Below, piece after piece: positions 37,680-46,482 of a DNA stretch of 62,938 nt. The notes beneath the pieces were generated by a model. The model was not told where the DNA came from. It worked only from the letters and a program-made list of their open reading frames with translations, and did not search any database. The position numbers and the translations under genes were made by a program. Source of the stretch: Paracoccaceae bacterium (lineage in GTDB: Bacteria; Pseudomonadota; Alphaproteobacteria; Rhodobacterales; Rhodobacteraceae); contig JANSXZ010000022.1 in assembly GCA_024742705.1 (NCBI GenBank), positions 1 to 62,938 on the forward strand. The letters are read 5' to 3'. How positions within the stretch are numbered: position 1 is the stretch's first letter; each line of letters starts with the position of its first letter.

Positions 37680-38609
37680 TCAGCGCACAGTCTGGCGGAT
37701 CGGGCCCGGCGCCGCAACGGGGTTGTTCCGCCGGGGCTGCACAAAAGCCACGCCCGCCAGAATAAGCACCATCGCGATCCAGAACCACGGCGAATAGCTT
37801 TCGCCCAGCAGCACCATCGCCCAGAACACGCCGCAGCCCGTCACCACATAGCTGACCTGCACCGCGAAAACCGGCCCTGCGCGCTCGACCGTCCAGACGT
37901 ATCCGGCATAGACGAGCACATGCACCAGCGAAGCCGCGATCAGCGACCATTCCGGCGGGCCATAGCTGCGCAGCGGTGAAATGAACTGGCCCGACACCAG
38001 CGCCAGCGGCAAGGCCAGCAGCGCCGCCACCACGGATGCGCCGAACAGCACCTGCAACGGGTCAAGCCCAGCCATGCCCCAGCGGGCCACATAATTGCCC
38101 TCGAAGGCATAAAACAGCGACGCGATCAGCGCCACGGGCACCCAGATCAGCATCGCCGCCTCGGGCAGGCTGGCCTCGGGCAGCACCAGCAGAGCGACCC
38201 CCGCCAACCCCAGCGACAGCCCGGCCAGCCGGCGCCAGGCAAAGCGTTCGGTGCCCATCAGCAAGGCCATCGGAAAGGCCAGCATCGGAATCAGCGAAAG
38301 CAGCACCGAAACCACCCCCGAAGGCAAATGCGCGATCGCCTGGAAAGAGGCCGAATTCGGCAGCACCGTGCCGACCAGCGCGATCACCAGGTAAACCCAG
38401 GCCGCGTCGCGCCGCAGCGGCAGGCCCCGGCCGCGCAGTGCGCTGATCAGCGCCATCAGCAAGGCTCCGATCACGCCTTGCCAGAAGATCAGGCCGAAAT
38501 GCCCGTGCCCGGTGGACACCGCGATCTTGCTCAGCGGCTGGGTGATGCCCCAGCCCGCGCCCAGCACCAGCAACGCCAGCGTCATGCCGCCGCGCGTGTC
38601 CGCGATCAT
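37680..38609 (-). CDS. DMT-superfamily (EamA) transporter
   Basis: Inner-membrane protein of 309 residues with ten hydrophobic spans in two EamA repeats; the N-terminal LALLVLGAGWGITQPLSKIAV is typical. DMT exporters release amino acids or other metabolites. The ATG overlaps the stop of the phosphoesterase gene as ATGA, so translation is probably coupled. Confidence 0.88.
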   Translation of the reverse strand: MIADTRGGMTLALLVLGAGWGITQPLSKIAVSTGHGHFGLIFWQGVIGALLMALISALRGRGLPLRRDAAWVYLVIALVGTVLPNSASFQAIAHLPSGVVSVLLSLIPMLAFPMALLMGTERFAWRRLAGLSLGLAGVALLVLPEASLPEAAMLIWVPVALIASLFYAFEGNYVARWGMAGLDPLQVLFGASVVAALLALPLALVSGQFISPLRSYGPPEWSLIAASLVHVLVYAGYVWTVERAGPVFAVQVSYVVTGCGVFWAMVLLGESYSPWFWIAMVLILAGVAFVQPRRNNPVAAPGPIRQTVR

Positions 38610-39418
38610 GGCGTGGCGTCCTGAAGCCTTCCGCCGACGCGGATCATCCGCACATCGCGCGCCAGGCCGGTGCGATCGTCGGTTTCAACGAAAACCCCCG
38701 AAAGCGTCGCCGCGCCACCTGCGGGCACGAAGCGGCCCCGCGACATACCGGTGACAAACCGGCGCAGCGGTTCGTCCTTTTCCATGCCGATGACCGAATT
38801 GTAATCGCCACACATGCCCGCATCGCTCAGGTAGGCGGTGCCGCCGGGCAGGATCTGGGCATCGGCGGTGGGCACATGGGTGTGGGTGCCCACGACCAGG
38901 CTGACGCGGCTGTCGCAGAAATGCCCGGTGGCCATCTTCTCGGATGTCGCCTCGCAATGGATGTCGACAATGGCGGCCTGCACCAGACCGCCGGGCGGAT
39001 GCGCCTTCAGTACCGGTTCGAGCGCCGAAAACGGATCGTCGAAGGGCCGTTTCATGAAAACCTGCCCCAGCGCCTGCGCCACCAGAACCTTGCGCCCGCC
39101 GGGGGCCGCGAAAACCCGGTAGCCGCGGCCGGGCGCGCCCTTGGCGAAATTGATCGGACGCAGGATCCGCGGTTCCTGATCTATGAAGGCCAGCATGTCC
39201 TTCTGATCGAAGGCATGATCGCCCAGCGTGATGCAATCGGCGCCCGCCTCGAGCAGCGCCTTGGCGTGCGCCGCGCTCAGGCCCATCCCGCTGGTGGCGT
39301 TTTCGCCATTGATCACAACGAAATCCAGCCGCCAGTCGGCGCGCAGCCCCGGCAGTCTTTCCGCCACCGCCGCCCGTCCCGACCGGCCCATGACATCGCC
39401 CAGAAACAATATTCTCAT
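38606..39418 (-). CDS. TIGR00282 (YmdB-type) metallophosphoesterase
   Basis: Protein of 270 residues with the binuclear metal motifs FLGDVMGRSGR, VVINGENATSG, TLGDHAF, and THTHVPTADAQI. The Bacillus relative YmdB hydrolyses 2',3'-cyclic nucleotides. ATG 39418 gives the standard MRILFLGDVMG start; an in-frame GTG lies 9 nt upstream. It overlaps the DMT transporter gene. Confidence 0.92.
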   Translation of the reverse strand: MRILFLGDVMGRSGRAAVAERLPGLRADWRLDFVVINGENATSGMGLSAAHAKALLEAGADCITLGDHAFDQKDMLAFIDQEPRILRPINFAKGAPGRGYRVFAAPGGRKVLVAQALGQVFMKRPFDDPFSALEPVLKAHPPGGLVQAAIVDIHCEATSEKMATGHFCDSRVSLVVGTHTHVPTADAQILPGGTAYLSDAGMCGDYNSVIGMEKDEPLRRFVTGMSRGRFVPAGGAATLSGVFVETDDRTGLARDVRMIRVGGRLQDATP

Positions 39419-39491
39419 ATGTGGCACCTAGCCCGCGATGGCGCAAATGCCAAGCCTGTTGATACCGGTTCGCCGCCGCGTCGCGCAGGGC

Positions 39492-40085
39492 CTAGCGCGG
39501 GCGGATCACGTCACGCTCGGTTACGATCATGTCGAGCTTCTGGTCGGTCGGTTCCAGGGGCAGATCCTCGGCCAGTTGCGCGCCGAAAGCAAAGCCGATG
39601 GCCAGCACCGGGCCGGTGGCGCGCAGCCCTTCCAGCGTGCGGTCGTAGAAGCCACCGCCATAGCCCAGCCGCCCGCCCTGCGCATCGAAGGCAACCAGCG
39701 GCACGATCACCACTTCCGGGCGCAGCCACGATGGCGTTTCCGGCACCATTGCGCCGAAGGTGCCCGAAACCAGCGCGATGCCCGGATGCCAGGCGGCAAA
39801 CCGCAGCGGCAGGCCCGCGGCCTCGATCACCGGCACGCAGACCGGCCCATGCGCAACCGCGGTGGCCATCGCCGGCAGCGGATCGATTTCGGTGCGGATC
39901 GGCATGTACCCGGCCAGCGGCGCGCCGCGATGGGCGGCCAGCACGCTGTCCAAAACCCCGGCCAGCGCGGCGGTGTCCCCGCGCGGGCGCGCGTCGAAAG
40001 CCGCCCGGCGCCGCGCCAGCGCGGCCTTGCGCGCCAGCGCCTTGGCCTCGGCCAGTTGCGCGCCCGAATCCGACACCGCGCTCAC
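39492..40085 (-). CDS. 5-formyltetrahydrofolate cyclo-ligase
   Basis: Enzyme of 197 residues that turns 5-formyl-THF into 5,10-methenyl-THF with ATP. Visible are the basic N-terminal helix (ARKAALARRRA), GYMPIRTEIDP, and the terminal signature GGRLGYGGGFYDRTL. The GTG start at 40085 overlaps the mgtE stop as GTGA, which supports it over the GTG three codons later. A 6S RNA is often found beside this gene in other bacteria; none is evident here. Confidence 0.92.
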   Translation of the reverse strand: MSAVSDSGAQLAEAKALARKAALARRRAAFDARPRGDTAALAGVLDSVLAAHRGAPLAGYMPIRTEIDPLPAMATAVAHGPVCVPVIEAAGLPLRFAAWHPGIALVSGTFGAMVPETPSWLRPEVVIVPLVAFDAQGGRLGYGGGFYDRTLEGLRATGPVLAIGFAFGAQLAEDLPLEPTDQKLDMIVTERDVIRPR

Positions 40086-41470
40086 AGCAACACAACCCCG
40101 GCCAGCCCCAGAAAGGCGAAGAACCCGACGACATCCGTCACCGTCGTCACGAATGCCCCCGAAGCCAGCGCCGGATCGACACCCATCTTGTCGAGAACGA
40201 CCGGAATCACCGTGCCGGCCAGACCGGCCACCACAAGGTTGATCACCATCGCCACGGCGATCACATAGCCCAGCGCCGGCGAGCCGAACCACAAGATGCC
40301 GACAATGCCCATCACCACCGCGAAGATCAGCCCGTTGATCAGCCCCACCAGAACCTCGCGGCGGATCACCCGCCAGACGTTCGATCCGGTCAGGTCGCGG
40401 GTGGCGATGGCGCGCACCGCCACGGTCAGCGACTGGGTGCCCGCGTTGCCGCCCATCGACGCGACGATCGGCATCAGCACCGCCAGCGCGACGAACTGCG
40501 CGATGATCACCTCGAACTGCGCGATCACCAGCGATGCCAGAACCGCCGTGACCAGGTTGACCGCCAGCCAGGGAAACCGGCGCTTGGTGGTGTCGATCAC
40601 ACGGTCCGACAGGCTGCCTTCGCCGACCCCGGCGAGGCGCATGATGTCTTCCTCGTGTTCCTCGTCGAGCACGATCATCGCATCGTCGATGGTGATCACA
40701 CCGACCAGCCTGCCTTCGGCATCGACAACCGGCGCCGAGATCAGGTGGTACTGGTTGAAGGCATAGGCCACGTCGGCCTCTTCCTGGGTGACGGGGATCA
40801 CCTTGAACAGCTCTTCGGTCAGATCGCGCAACGGCACCGCGCGCCGCGCCGACATCAGCCGGCCCAGCGTCACATGCGCCACCGGGTGCATCCGCGGATC
40901 GACCAGCACGATGTGATAGAACTGTTCCGGCAGATCCTCGGTGCTGCGCAGGTGGTCGATGGCCTGCCCGACAGTCCAGTGTTCGGGCGCCATCACCACT
41001 TCGCGCTGCATCAGGCGGCCGGCCGAGTATTCGGGATAGGACAGCGCCTGTTCCACCGCGACCCGGTCGGCGTCTTCGAGCGCGCCGAGGATCGCGCCCT
41101 GCTGGGCATCGTCGAGATCCTCGACCAGATCGACCACATCGTCGCTGTCCATCTCGCGGACCGCTTCGGCCAGCACCTCGGGCGTGAGGATCCCGATGAC
41201 CTCCTCGCGGATGCTCTCATCGAGTTCCGACAGGATCTCGCCGTCGAATTCGCGGTCGTAGAGACGGATCAGCCGCGTCCGGTCATAGGCGTTGATCTGT
41301 TCCAGCAGGTCGGCGATATCGGCCGCGTGCAGCGGCTCCATCAACTCGGTCAGCTTCTCGCGATCGTCGATGTCGACGGCGTAGAGGATCGCCGCCACCG
41401 CCCTTCGATCGAGCGAATAGGCGTCGTCGTCCTGCGGTTCGGGTTCGGTTTGCGGTTCGGTTGCGGTCAT
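40082..41470 (-). CDS. mgtE: Magnesium transporter MgtE
   Basis: Mg2+ channel of 462 residues: N-terminal acidic superhelical domain (about 15-130), two CBS domains (about 135-255, with LVDPRMHPVAHVTLGRLM and VVDAEGRLVGVITIDDA), a connecting helix and five membrane spans (about 285-460). PIVASMGGNAGTQSLTV and GLAGTVIPVVL line the pore. Complete and normal in length. Its promoter lies in the 136-bp gap shared with guanine deaminase. Confidence 0.95.
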   Translation of the reverse strand: MTATEPQTEPEPQDDDAYSLDRRAVAAILYAVDIDDREKLTELMEPLHAADIADLLEQINAYDRTRLIRLYDREFDGEILSELDESIREEVIGILTPEVLAEAVREMDSDDVVDLVEDLDDAQQGAILGALEDADRVAVEQALSYPEYSAGRLMQREVVMAPEHWTVGQAIDHLRSTEDLPEQFYHIVLVDPRMHPVAHVTLGRLMSARRAVPLRDLTEELFKVIPVTQEEADVAYAFNQYHLISAPVVDAEGRLVGVITIDDAMIVLDEEHEEDIMRLAGVGEGSLSDRVIDTTKRRFPWLAVNLVTAVLASLVIAQFEVIIAQFVALAVLMPIVASMGGNAGTQSLTVAVRAIATRDLTGSNVWRVIRREVLVGLINGLIFAVVMGIVGILWFGSPALGYVIAVAMVINLVVAGLAGTVIPVVLDKMGVDPALASGAFVTTVTDVVGFFAFLGLAGVVLL

Positions 41471-41606
41471 GACTGCCCCCTGATGATTCCGCGCAACTTA
41501 GTGGAAGCAGCTTGCGAGAAACAATGACAATCCGGCGATTTACCCGCCACGCGCGGGCCGCTAGGCTGCGGCGCGATGCGGGTGCAAGACGGGGCGGCGG
41601 AATCCT

Positions 41607-42911
41607 ATGGGCAATGGCGGTGGCGGTGGCGAGGGTGTGATCCTGAGCGGGCAGGTTCTGAGCTTTCGCGCGTCGCCCTTCGACGCGCCCCCCGCCGAAG
41701 CCGTGGCGCTGCACGAGGCGGTGGCCATGCACAACGGCCGCATTCTGGCCACCGGAACACGCGCGGCGCTGCGCGCGAGGTTCCCCGGCATGCCGGTTGA
41801 AGATCACGCCAACCGGCTGATCAGCGCGGGTTTTGTGGATGCCCATGTGCATTATCCGCAGACCGCGATCATCGCCAGTTGGGGCAAGCGGCTGATCGAC
41901 TGGCTGAACACCTATACCTTTCCCGAGGAAATGCGGTTTGGCGATCCGGACTATGCCCGCGCGGTGTCCGAGCGATACCTCGACCTGACCGCCGCGCATG
42001 GCACCACCACGATGTGCAGCTTCTGCACGATACACCCCGAAAGCGTATCGGCCTTCTTCGAAGCCGCCCGCGCGCGCGGCCAGCGGGTGATCGCCGGCAA
42101 GACCTGCATGGACCGCAACGCCCCGGACGGCCTGCGCGACGACGCCCGCAGCGCCCATGACGACAGCCTGGCGCTGCTGGAACGCTGGCACGGTGTCGAC
42201 CGCCTGAGCTATGCCATCACGCCGCGGTTTTCACCGACCTCGTCGCAGGCGCAACTGGAGGCGCTGGGCGCGCTCTGGGCCGCGCATCCCGATTGCCTGA
42301 TGCAGACCCACCTGAGCGAACAGACCGACGAAATCGCATGGATGCGGGAATTGTGGCCCGGCGCGCGGGATTATCTGGATACTTACGAGGCGCACGGGCT
42401 TCTGGGGGCCAACGGGCTGTACGGCCACGCCATCCACCTGGAGCCACGCGAGCGCGACCGGCTGGCGGAAACCGGCGCCGCGGTGGTGCATTGCCCGACA
42501 TCGAACGCCTTCATCGGTTCGGGGCTGTTCGACATGGCGGGCCTGGTCGGGCGGATGCGCGTGGGCCTGGCCACCGACACCGGCGGCGGATCGTCGTTTT
42601 CGATGTTGCGCACCATGGCCGCGGCCTATGAGATCGCGCAACTGCGCGGCGCGGCCCTGCATCCCGCGCAGCTTTGGTGGCTGGCAACCGCCGGTTCGGC
42701 GCGCAGCCTTGGCCAGCAGGACCGCATCGGAAATCCGGTGGAAGGCATGGAGGCGGATCTGATCGCCGTGGACCTGGCATCGACACCGTCCATCGCACAG
42801 GCTTCGGCCCGCGCCGGGGACATCTGGGAAGCGGTGTTTCCCACGATCATGATGGGCGACGACCGGGCGATCGCGCAGGTCTGGATCGGGGGCCGGCCAC
42901 AGCGCGTCTGA
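41607..42911 (+). CDS. guaD: Guanine deaminase
   Basis: Amidohydrolase of 434 residues that converts guanine to xanthine. Zinc ligands are seen in FVDAHVHYPQ, MQTHLSE, GHAIHLEPRE and ATDTGGGSSFSM; AGKTCMDRNAP is typical of GuaD. The ATG at 41607 yields a Gly-rich start (MGNGGGGGEG); the GTG at 41637, preceded by GGCGAGGG, would give a more typical N-terminus. No other purine gene is adjacent. It ends 9 nt before a three-part 3' repeat. Confidence 0.93.
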   Translation: MGNGGGGGEGVILSGQVLSFRASPFDAPPAEAVALHEAVAMHNGRILATGTRAALRARFPGMPVEDHANRLISAGFVDAHVHYPQTAIIASWGKRLIDWLNTYTFPEEMRFGDPDYARAVSERYLDLTAAHGTTTMCSFCTIHPESVSAFFEAARARGQRVIAGKTCMDRNAPDGLRDDARSAHDDSLALLERWHGVDRLSYAITPRFSPTSSQAQLEALGALWAAHPDCLMQTHLSEQTDEIAWMRELWPGARDYLDTYEAHGLLGANGLYGHAIHLEPRERDRLAETGAAVVHCPTSNAFIGSGLFDMAGLVGRMRVGLATDTGGGSSFSMLRTMAAAYEIAQLRGAALHPAQLWWLATAGSARSLGQQDRIGNPVEGMEADLIAVDLASTPSIAQASARAGDIWEAVFPTIMMGDDRAIAQVWIGGRPQRV

Positions 42912-42920
42912 AGCCGCGAA

Positions 42921-42990
42921 AGGGGGCTTTGCGCCCCCTCTTGGCCTGTGGCCAATTCACCCCCGCAGGATATTTTCGGCAAAAGGAAAG
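42921..42990 (+). repeat. 3'-end repeat, copy 6, three-part form
   Basis: Immediately after guaD: hairpin A AGGGGGC-TTTGC-GCCCCCT (42921-42939), hairpin B TTGGCC-TGT-GGCCAA (42941-42955), and the core with CCCCCGCAGGATATTTT and CGGCAAAAGGAAAG (42956-42990). Hairpin A could itself act as a terminator for guaD. Confidence 0.82.
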
Positions 42991-43058
42991 CCGGACAGTG
43001 CGGAAGCGCAGGGCCGGAAAGGCAAGGCGGCGCGGGCGGATGGCGCCGCAGCGTTCGG

Positions 43059-43814
43059 TCAGGGATCGGGGTTGACCGTGTGGCCATCGACAGCGATTGC
43101 CTGTCCCGAGACCAGCCGCGCACCATCGGAGGCAAGAAAAACCGCCATCGCCGCCACGTCCTGCGCCGTCACGAAGCGGCCCATCGAGGTGCCGCTGGCG
43201 TAACCCTGGTAGACCGCGTCGCGGGTCATGCCCTTGGCGGCGGCTTCGCGTTGCAAGACGCCTTCCATGCGCGGACCTTCCACGGCGCCGGGGCAGATCG
43301 CGTTGGCGCGCACGCCGAATGGGCCAAGTTCCATCGCAAGGGTCTTCATCAGCCCGATGACCGCCCATTTCGCGGCACCGTAGGGCGCGCGGTTGGGATA
43401 GCCGTATTGTCCGGCGGTCGAGGAGGTCAGCACGATGGAGCCGCCTTCGGCGGACTTGAGCAACGGTGCCGCATGTTTGGCGGCAAGAAACGCGCCGTCG
43501 AGGTTCACCGCAATACAGGCGCGCCAGTCTTGCAGGGCGATCTTTTCGACCGGTGCCGTGGGACCGGCAACGCCGGCATTGGCGCAGAGCGTGTCGAGCC
43601 CGCCCCAGGTGCGGGCGATTTCCGCGAAGAGCGCGGCCATCGCGGTTTCGTCGGTCACGTCGGCGCATGTCCGGTGCCAGGACCCGGGACAGGCGTCGAG
43701 CGCGGCCGCGTCGACATCGGTGATCCACACCGCCGCCCCGGTGGCCGCGAAGGCATCGGCCATGGCGCGGCCGATGCCGGAGGCGCCGGCGGTGATCAGC
43801 ACCCGCCGCGTCAT
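43059..43814 (-). CDS. SDR oxidoreductase of the carnitine locus
   Basis: Short-chain dehydrogenase of 251 residues: cofactor motif ITAGASGIGRAMADAF, NAG motif LCANAGVAG, and catalytic Ser-Tyr-Lys (LTSSTAGQYGYP, YGAAK). Asp at the end of strand 2 (VWITDVDAAAL) favours NAD. The ATG overlaps the lcdH stop as ATGA, so it belongs to the carnitine operon. Acting on acetoacetate, or as a second carnitine-type dehydrogenase, is inference. Confidence 0.88.
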   Translation of the reverse strand: MTRRVLITAGASGIGRAMADAFAATGAAVWITDVDAAALDACPGSWHRTCADVTDETAMAALFAEIARTWGGLDTLCANAGVAGPTAPVEKIALQDWRACIAVNLDGAFLAAKHAAPLLKSAEGGSIVLTSSTAGQYGYPNRAPYGAAKWAVIGLMKTLAMELGPFGVRANAICPGAVEGPRMEGVLQREAAAKGMTRDAVYQGYASGTSMGRFVTAQDVAAMAVFLASDGARLVSGQAIAVDGHTVNPDP

Positions 43815-45280
43815 GACGGCGCCCGGATCGCGGCGCCGGCGCCTTCGGGCCAGGGCAGATCCTTCTGCGCCGCGGTGATCCGTGCCAGCGCGGCCTCGAT
43901 CGGGGCCGATGGCGCGCAGGGCCTGCGGGTTTCGAGATCCACATGCAGCAGGAAGTGTTCGCCCGTTGCCAGCACCGTTTCGCCCCGCGTCATGGTATGA
44001 AACAGGTGCAGTTTCTTGCCCGCGCCCAACAGCATCCGGGTATGTACCGCGATCCGGTGGCCGGCCAGCGCCTCGTCGAGATGGCGGATGTGGGTTTCGG
44101 CGGTGAAATAGCTGCCGCCGGCGGCGATGTAGTCGCTGTCGCAGCCGATCATCTCCATGAACCGGTCGGTGGCCTGGGCGAAGGCATCGAGGTAGCGCGA
44201 TTCGGTCATGTGGCCGTTGTAATCGGTCCAGTCCAGCGGCACGGCACGCGCCAGCGTCAGGATCGGCTGGCTCAGGTCGCCCGCCGCTTCCAGCCCGCCG
44301 GCCAGCGCGGTGCCGGATTTCATCCTTGCGTCCTGGGCGCGCAGCAACGCGCCGGCGCCCCAGTCCTGCCCCTTGAGCGCGCGCATCATCGCCACCAGGT
44401 TGGTGTCGCGGATCCGTTCCAGCTCGCGGATCGACCGATCACCCGACTGGGCGTCGGATTGACCGGCGATCAGATCCACCAGATCTTCCGTGAACTCGGG
44501 CACATCCATCAGCCGGGTCCAGGGCCATTTCAACGCCGGGCCGAACTGGGCCATGAAATGCTTCATCCCTGCCTCGCCGCCCGCCACGCGGTAGGTTTCG
44601 AACAGCCCCATCTGCGCCCAGCGGATGCCGAAACCGTAGCGGATCGCGTTGTCGATCTCTTCGGTCGTGGCGATGCCGTCCTTGACCAGCCAAAGCGCCT
44701 CGCGCCAGACCGCCTCGAGAAACCGGTCGGCGACATGCGCGTCGATTTCCTTGCGCAGGCGCAGCGGGTGCATACCGATGCTTTCAAGGATCCCGGTGGC
44801 CCGCGTGACCGCCGCCTCGTCGGTGCCGGGTGTGACCAGTTCGATCAACGGCAACAGGTAGACCGGGTTGAAGGGATGGGCGACCATGATCTGCCCGGGG
44901 CGCAACGCCCCCTCTTGCAACTGCGACGGCCTGAACCCCGAGGTCGACGACCCGATCACCGCGGACGCGTCGCAGGCCCGCTGGATTTCTGCCAGTGTCA
45001 GGTGCTTGATATCCAGCCGCTCGGGCACGCTCTCCTGGATCCACGCGGCGCCGGACACGGCCTCGGCGATGCTGGGATGAAAGCTCAGCGCGCCTTCCGG
45101 CGGCATCGGCGCATCCGCGAGCCCCGGCAGCGAGCGCCGCGCGTTGGCCAGAACTTCGCCGATCTTGCGTTCCGCCTCGGGGTCGGGGTCATAAATCCGC
45201 ACATCCCAACCGTTCAGCGCAAAGCGCGCCGCCCAGCCGCCGCCGATCACCCCGCCACCAACGATCGCCGCCCGATTCAT
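43811..45280 (-). CDS. lcdH: L-carnitine 3-dehydrogenase fused to betainyl-CoA thioesterase
   Basis: Fusion of 489 residues. Residues 1-320 are an NAD-dependent 3-hydroxyacyl-CoA dehydrogenase-like enzyme (AIVGGGVIGGGWAARFA, MVAHPFNPVYLLPLIELV) that oxidises carnitine to 3-dehydrocarnitine. Residues from about 335 form a hotdog thioesterase (VPLDWTDYNGHMTESRYLDAF) that should hydrolyse betainyl-CoA to glycine betaine. ATG 45280 gives the standard MNRAAIVGGG start and overlaps the stop of a small upstream ORF. The pairing with the BKACE gene upstream supports the substrate. Confidence 0.9.
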   Translation of the reverse strand: MNRAAIVGGGVIGGGWAARFALNGWDVRIYDPDPEAERKIGEVLANARRSLPGLADAPMPPEGALSFHPSIAEAVSGAAWIQESVPERLDIKHLTLAEIQRACDASAVIGSSTSGFRPSQLQEGALRPGQIMVAHPFNPVYLLPLIELVTPGTDEAAVTRATGILESIGMHPLRLRKEIDAHVADRFLEAVWREALWLVKDGIATTEEIDNAIRYGFGIRWAQMGLFETYRVAGGEAGMKHFMAQFGPALKWPWTRLMDVPEFTEDLVDLIAGQSDAQSGDRSIRELERIRDTNLVAMMRALKGQDWGAGALLRAQDARMKSGTALAGGLEAAGDLSQPILTLARAVPLDWTDYNGHMTESRYLDAFAQATDRFMEMIGCDSDYIAAGGSYFTAETHIRHLDEALAGHRIAVHTRMLLGAGKKLHLFHTMTRGETVLATGEHFLLHVDLETRRPCAPSAPIEAALARITAAQKDLPWPEGAGAAIRAPS

Positions 45281-45504
45281 GGTGCACCTGCCGCTGTGGC
45301 ATCGGCCACCAAAAGGGCCGTGCGTGGCGAAACCCGCCGGATGGCGGGCCACTGCCATGCGTCTTTCAAAGCCGTCTTTCGCTGCCCGCCGGTCACCAGC
45401 GACCGGGCCGCGTGGCGTGCGAAGGCGGGCATGAAGCCATCCGGACGGGCCCGGCGGGCCCGCGGATCGTGAGTGCCGAACTGGCCGGTTGCTTGGGCGG
45501 ACAT
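45277..45504 (-). CDS. Small ORF between cdhC-like gene and lcdH (overlooked coupled gene)
   Basis: 75 residues, Ala/Arg-rich, with no recognised domain or membrane span. Evidence that it is translated: the start 23 bp after the BKACE gene is preceded by AAGGAAGGAAG, one of the best ribosome-binding sites in the window; its TGA overlaps the lcdH ATG (ATGA); third codon positions are mostly G or C, though less strongly than in neighbours. The sequence gives no function. It may serve mainly to couple translation of lcdH. Confidence 0.55.
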   Translation of the reverse strand: MSAQATGQFGTHDPRARRARPDGFMPAFARHAARSLVTGGQRKTALKDAWQWPAIRRVSPRTALLVADATAAGAP

Positions 45505-45527
45505 GGTTTTTCTTCCTTCCTTCGGGA

Positions 45528-46445
45528 TCAGGCAGCCGCGGGCGCGCGTTTGGTCAGCCCCAGCTTGCGGCGCACTTCTTCCGGGCCGATCACCCGCGCA
45601 CCCATGTTTTCGACAATGGTCTGGGCGCGTTCCACCAGTTGCCAGTTCTCAGCCAGCACACCCTTTTCCAGCCACAGGTTGTCCTCGAGCCCGACACGCA
45701 CATGTCCACCGGCCAGCACCGACGCAGCCACATAGGCCATCTGGTTGCGCCCCAGTCCGAAGGCCGAAAAGGTCCAGTCGTCGGGCACATTGTTGACCAT
45801 CGCCATGAAGGTGTTCAGATCGTCAGGCGCCCCCCAGGGCACGCCCATGCACAGCTGCACCAGAGCGGGCGTCTCCAGAACGCCATCGGCCACCAACTGC
45901 TTGGCGTACCACAGATGCCCGGTGTCAAAGGCCTCGATCTCGGGCTTGACGCCCAGATCGGTCATCATCCGCCCCATCGCGGTCAACATGCCGGGCGTGT
46001 TCGTCATGACGTAGTCGGCTTCGGCGAAATTCATCGTGCCGCAATCCAGCGTGCAGATCTCGGGCAGGCACCGGGCCACATGCGCCACCCGTTCGGTCGC
46101 GCCGGCCATGTCGGTGCCCTGCTGGCTCAGAGCCATCGGATTCTCGACCGGTCCGAACACCAGATCCCCGCCCATGCCCGCCGTCAGGTTCAGCACCACA
46201 TCTGTGTCGCTGTCGCGGATGCGGTCGGTGACTTCGCGAAACAGGCCGACATCGCGACACGGCACACCGGTTTCGGGATCGCGGACGTGGCAATGCACCA
46301 CCGCGGCACCCGCCTTGGCGGCGGCAATTGCGCTTTCCGCGATCGCCGCGGGGCTGCGCGGCACATGCGGGCTGCGGTCCTGGGTGCCGCCCGATCCGGT
46401 CACGGCGCAGGTGATGAAAACCTCTCGGTTCATGGTCAATGGCAT
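45528..46445 (-). CDS. BKACE-family 3-dehydrocarnitine cleavage enzyme (CdhC-like)
   Basis: Protein of 305 residues of the beta-keto acid cleavage family (3-keto-5-aminohexanoate cleavage type). Metal-binding residues appear in VVHCHVRDPETG, and TAGMGGD, DCGTMNF and VGLEDNLWLEKG are other family blocks. By context it condenses 3-dehydrocarnitine with acetyl-CoA to give betainyl-CoA and acetoacetate. AGGGGGA 7 nt upstream supports ATG 46445; ATG 46433 is an alternative. First gene of the operon, divergent from its regulator. Confidence 0.88.
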   Translation of the reverse strand: MPLTMNREVFITCAVTGSGGTQDRSPHVPRSPAAIAESAIAAAKAGAAVVHCHVRDPETGVPCRDVGLFREVTDRIRDSDTDVVLNLTAGMGGDLVFGPVENPMALSQQGTDMAGATERVAHVARCLPEICTLDCGTMNFAEADYVMTNTPGMLTAMGRMMTDLGVKPEIEAFDTGHLWYAKQLVADGVLETPALVQLCMGVPWGAPDDLNTFMAMVNNVPDDWTFSAFGLGRNQMAYVAASVLAGGHVRVGLEDNLWLEKGVLAENWQLVERAQTIVENMGARVIGPEEVRRKLGLTKRAPAAA

Positions 46446-46482
46446 CTGAATTTCCCCCTTTGCCGCGCCACGATGACCGGGC

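Noticed and set aside
39419..39491. 6S RNA next to 5-formyl-THF cyclo-ligase
   Set aside because: The neighbouring gaps are far too short and GC-rich for a 6S RNA, and no fold of that type is visible.
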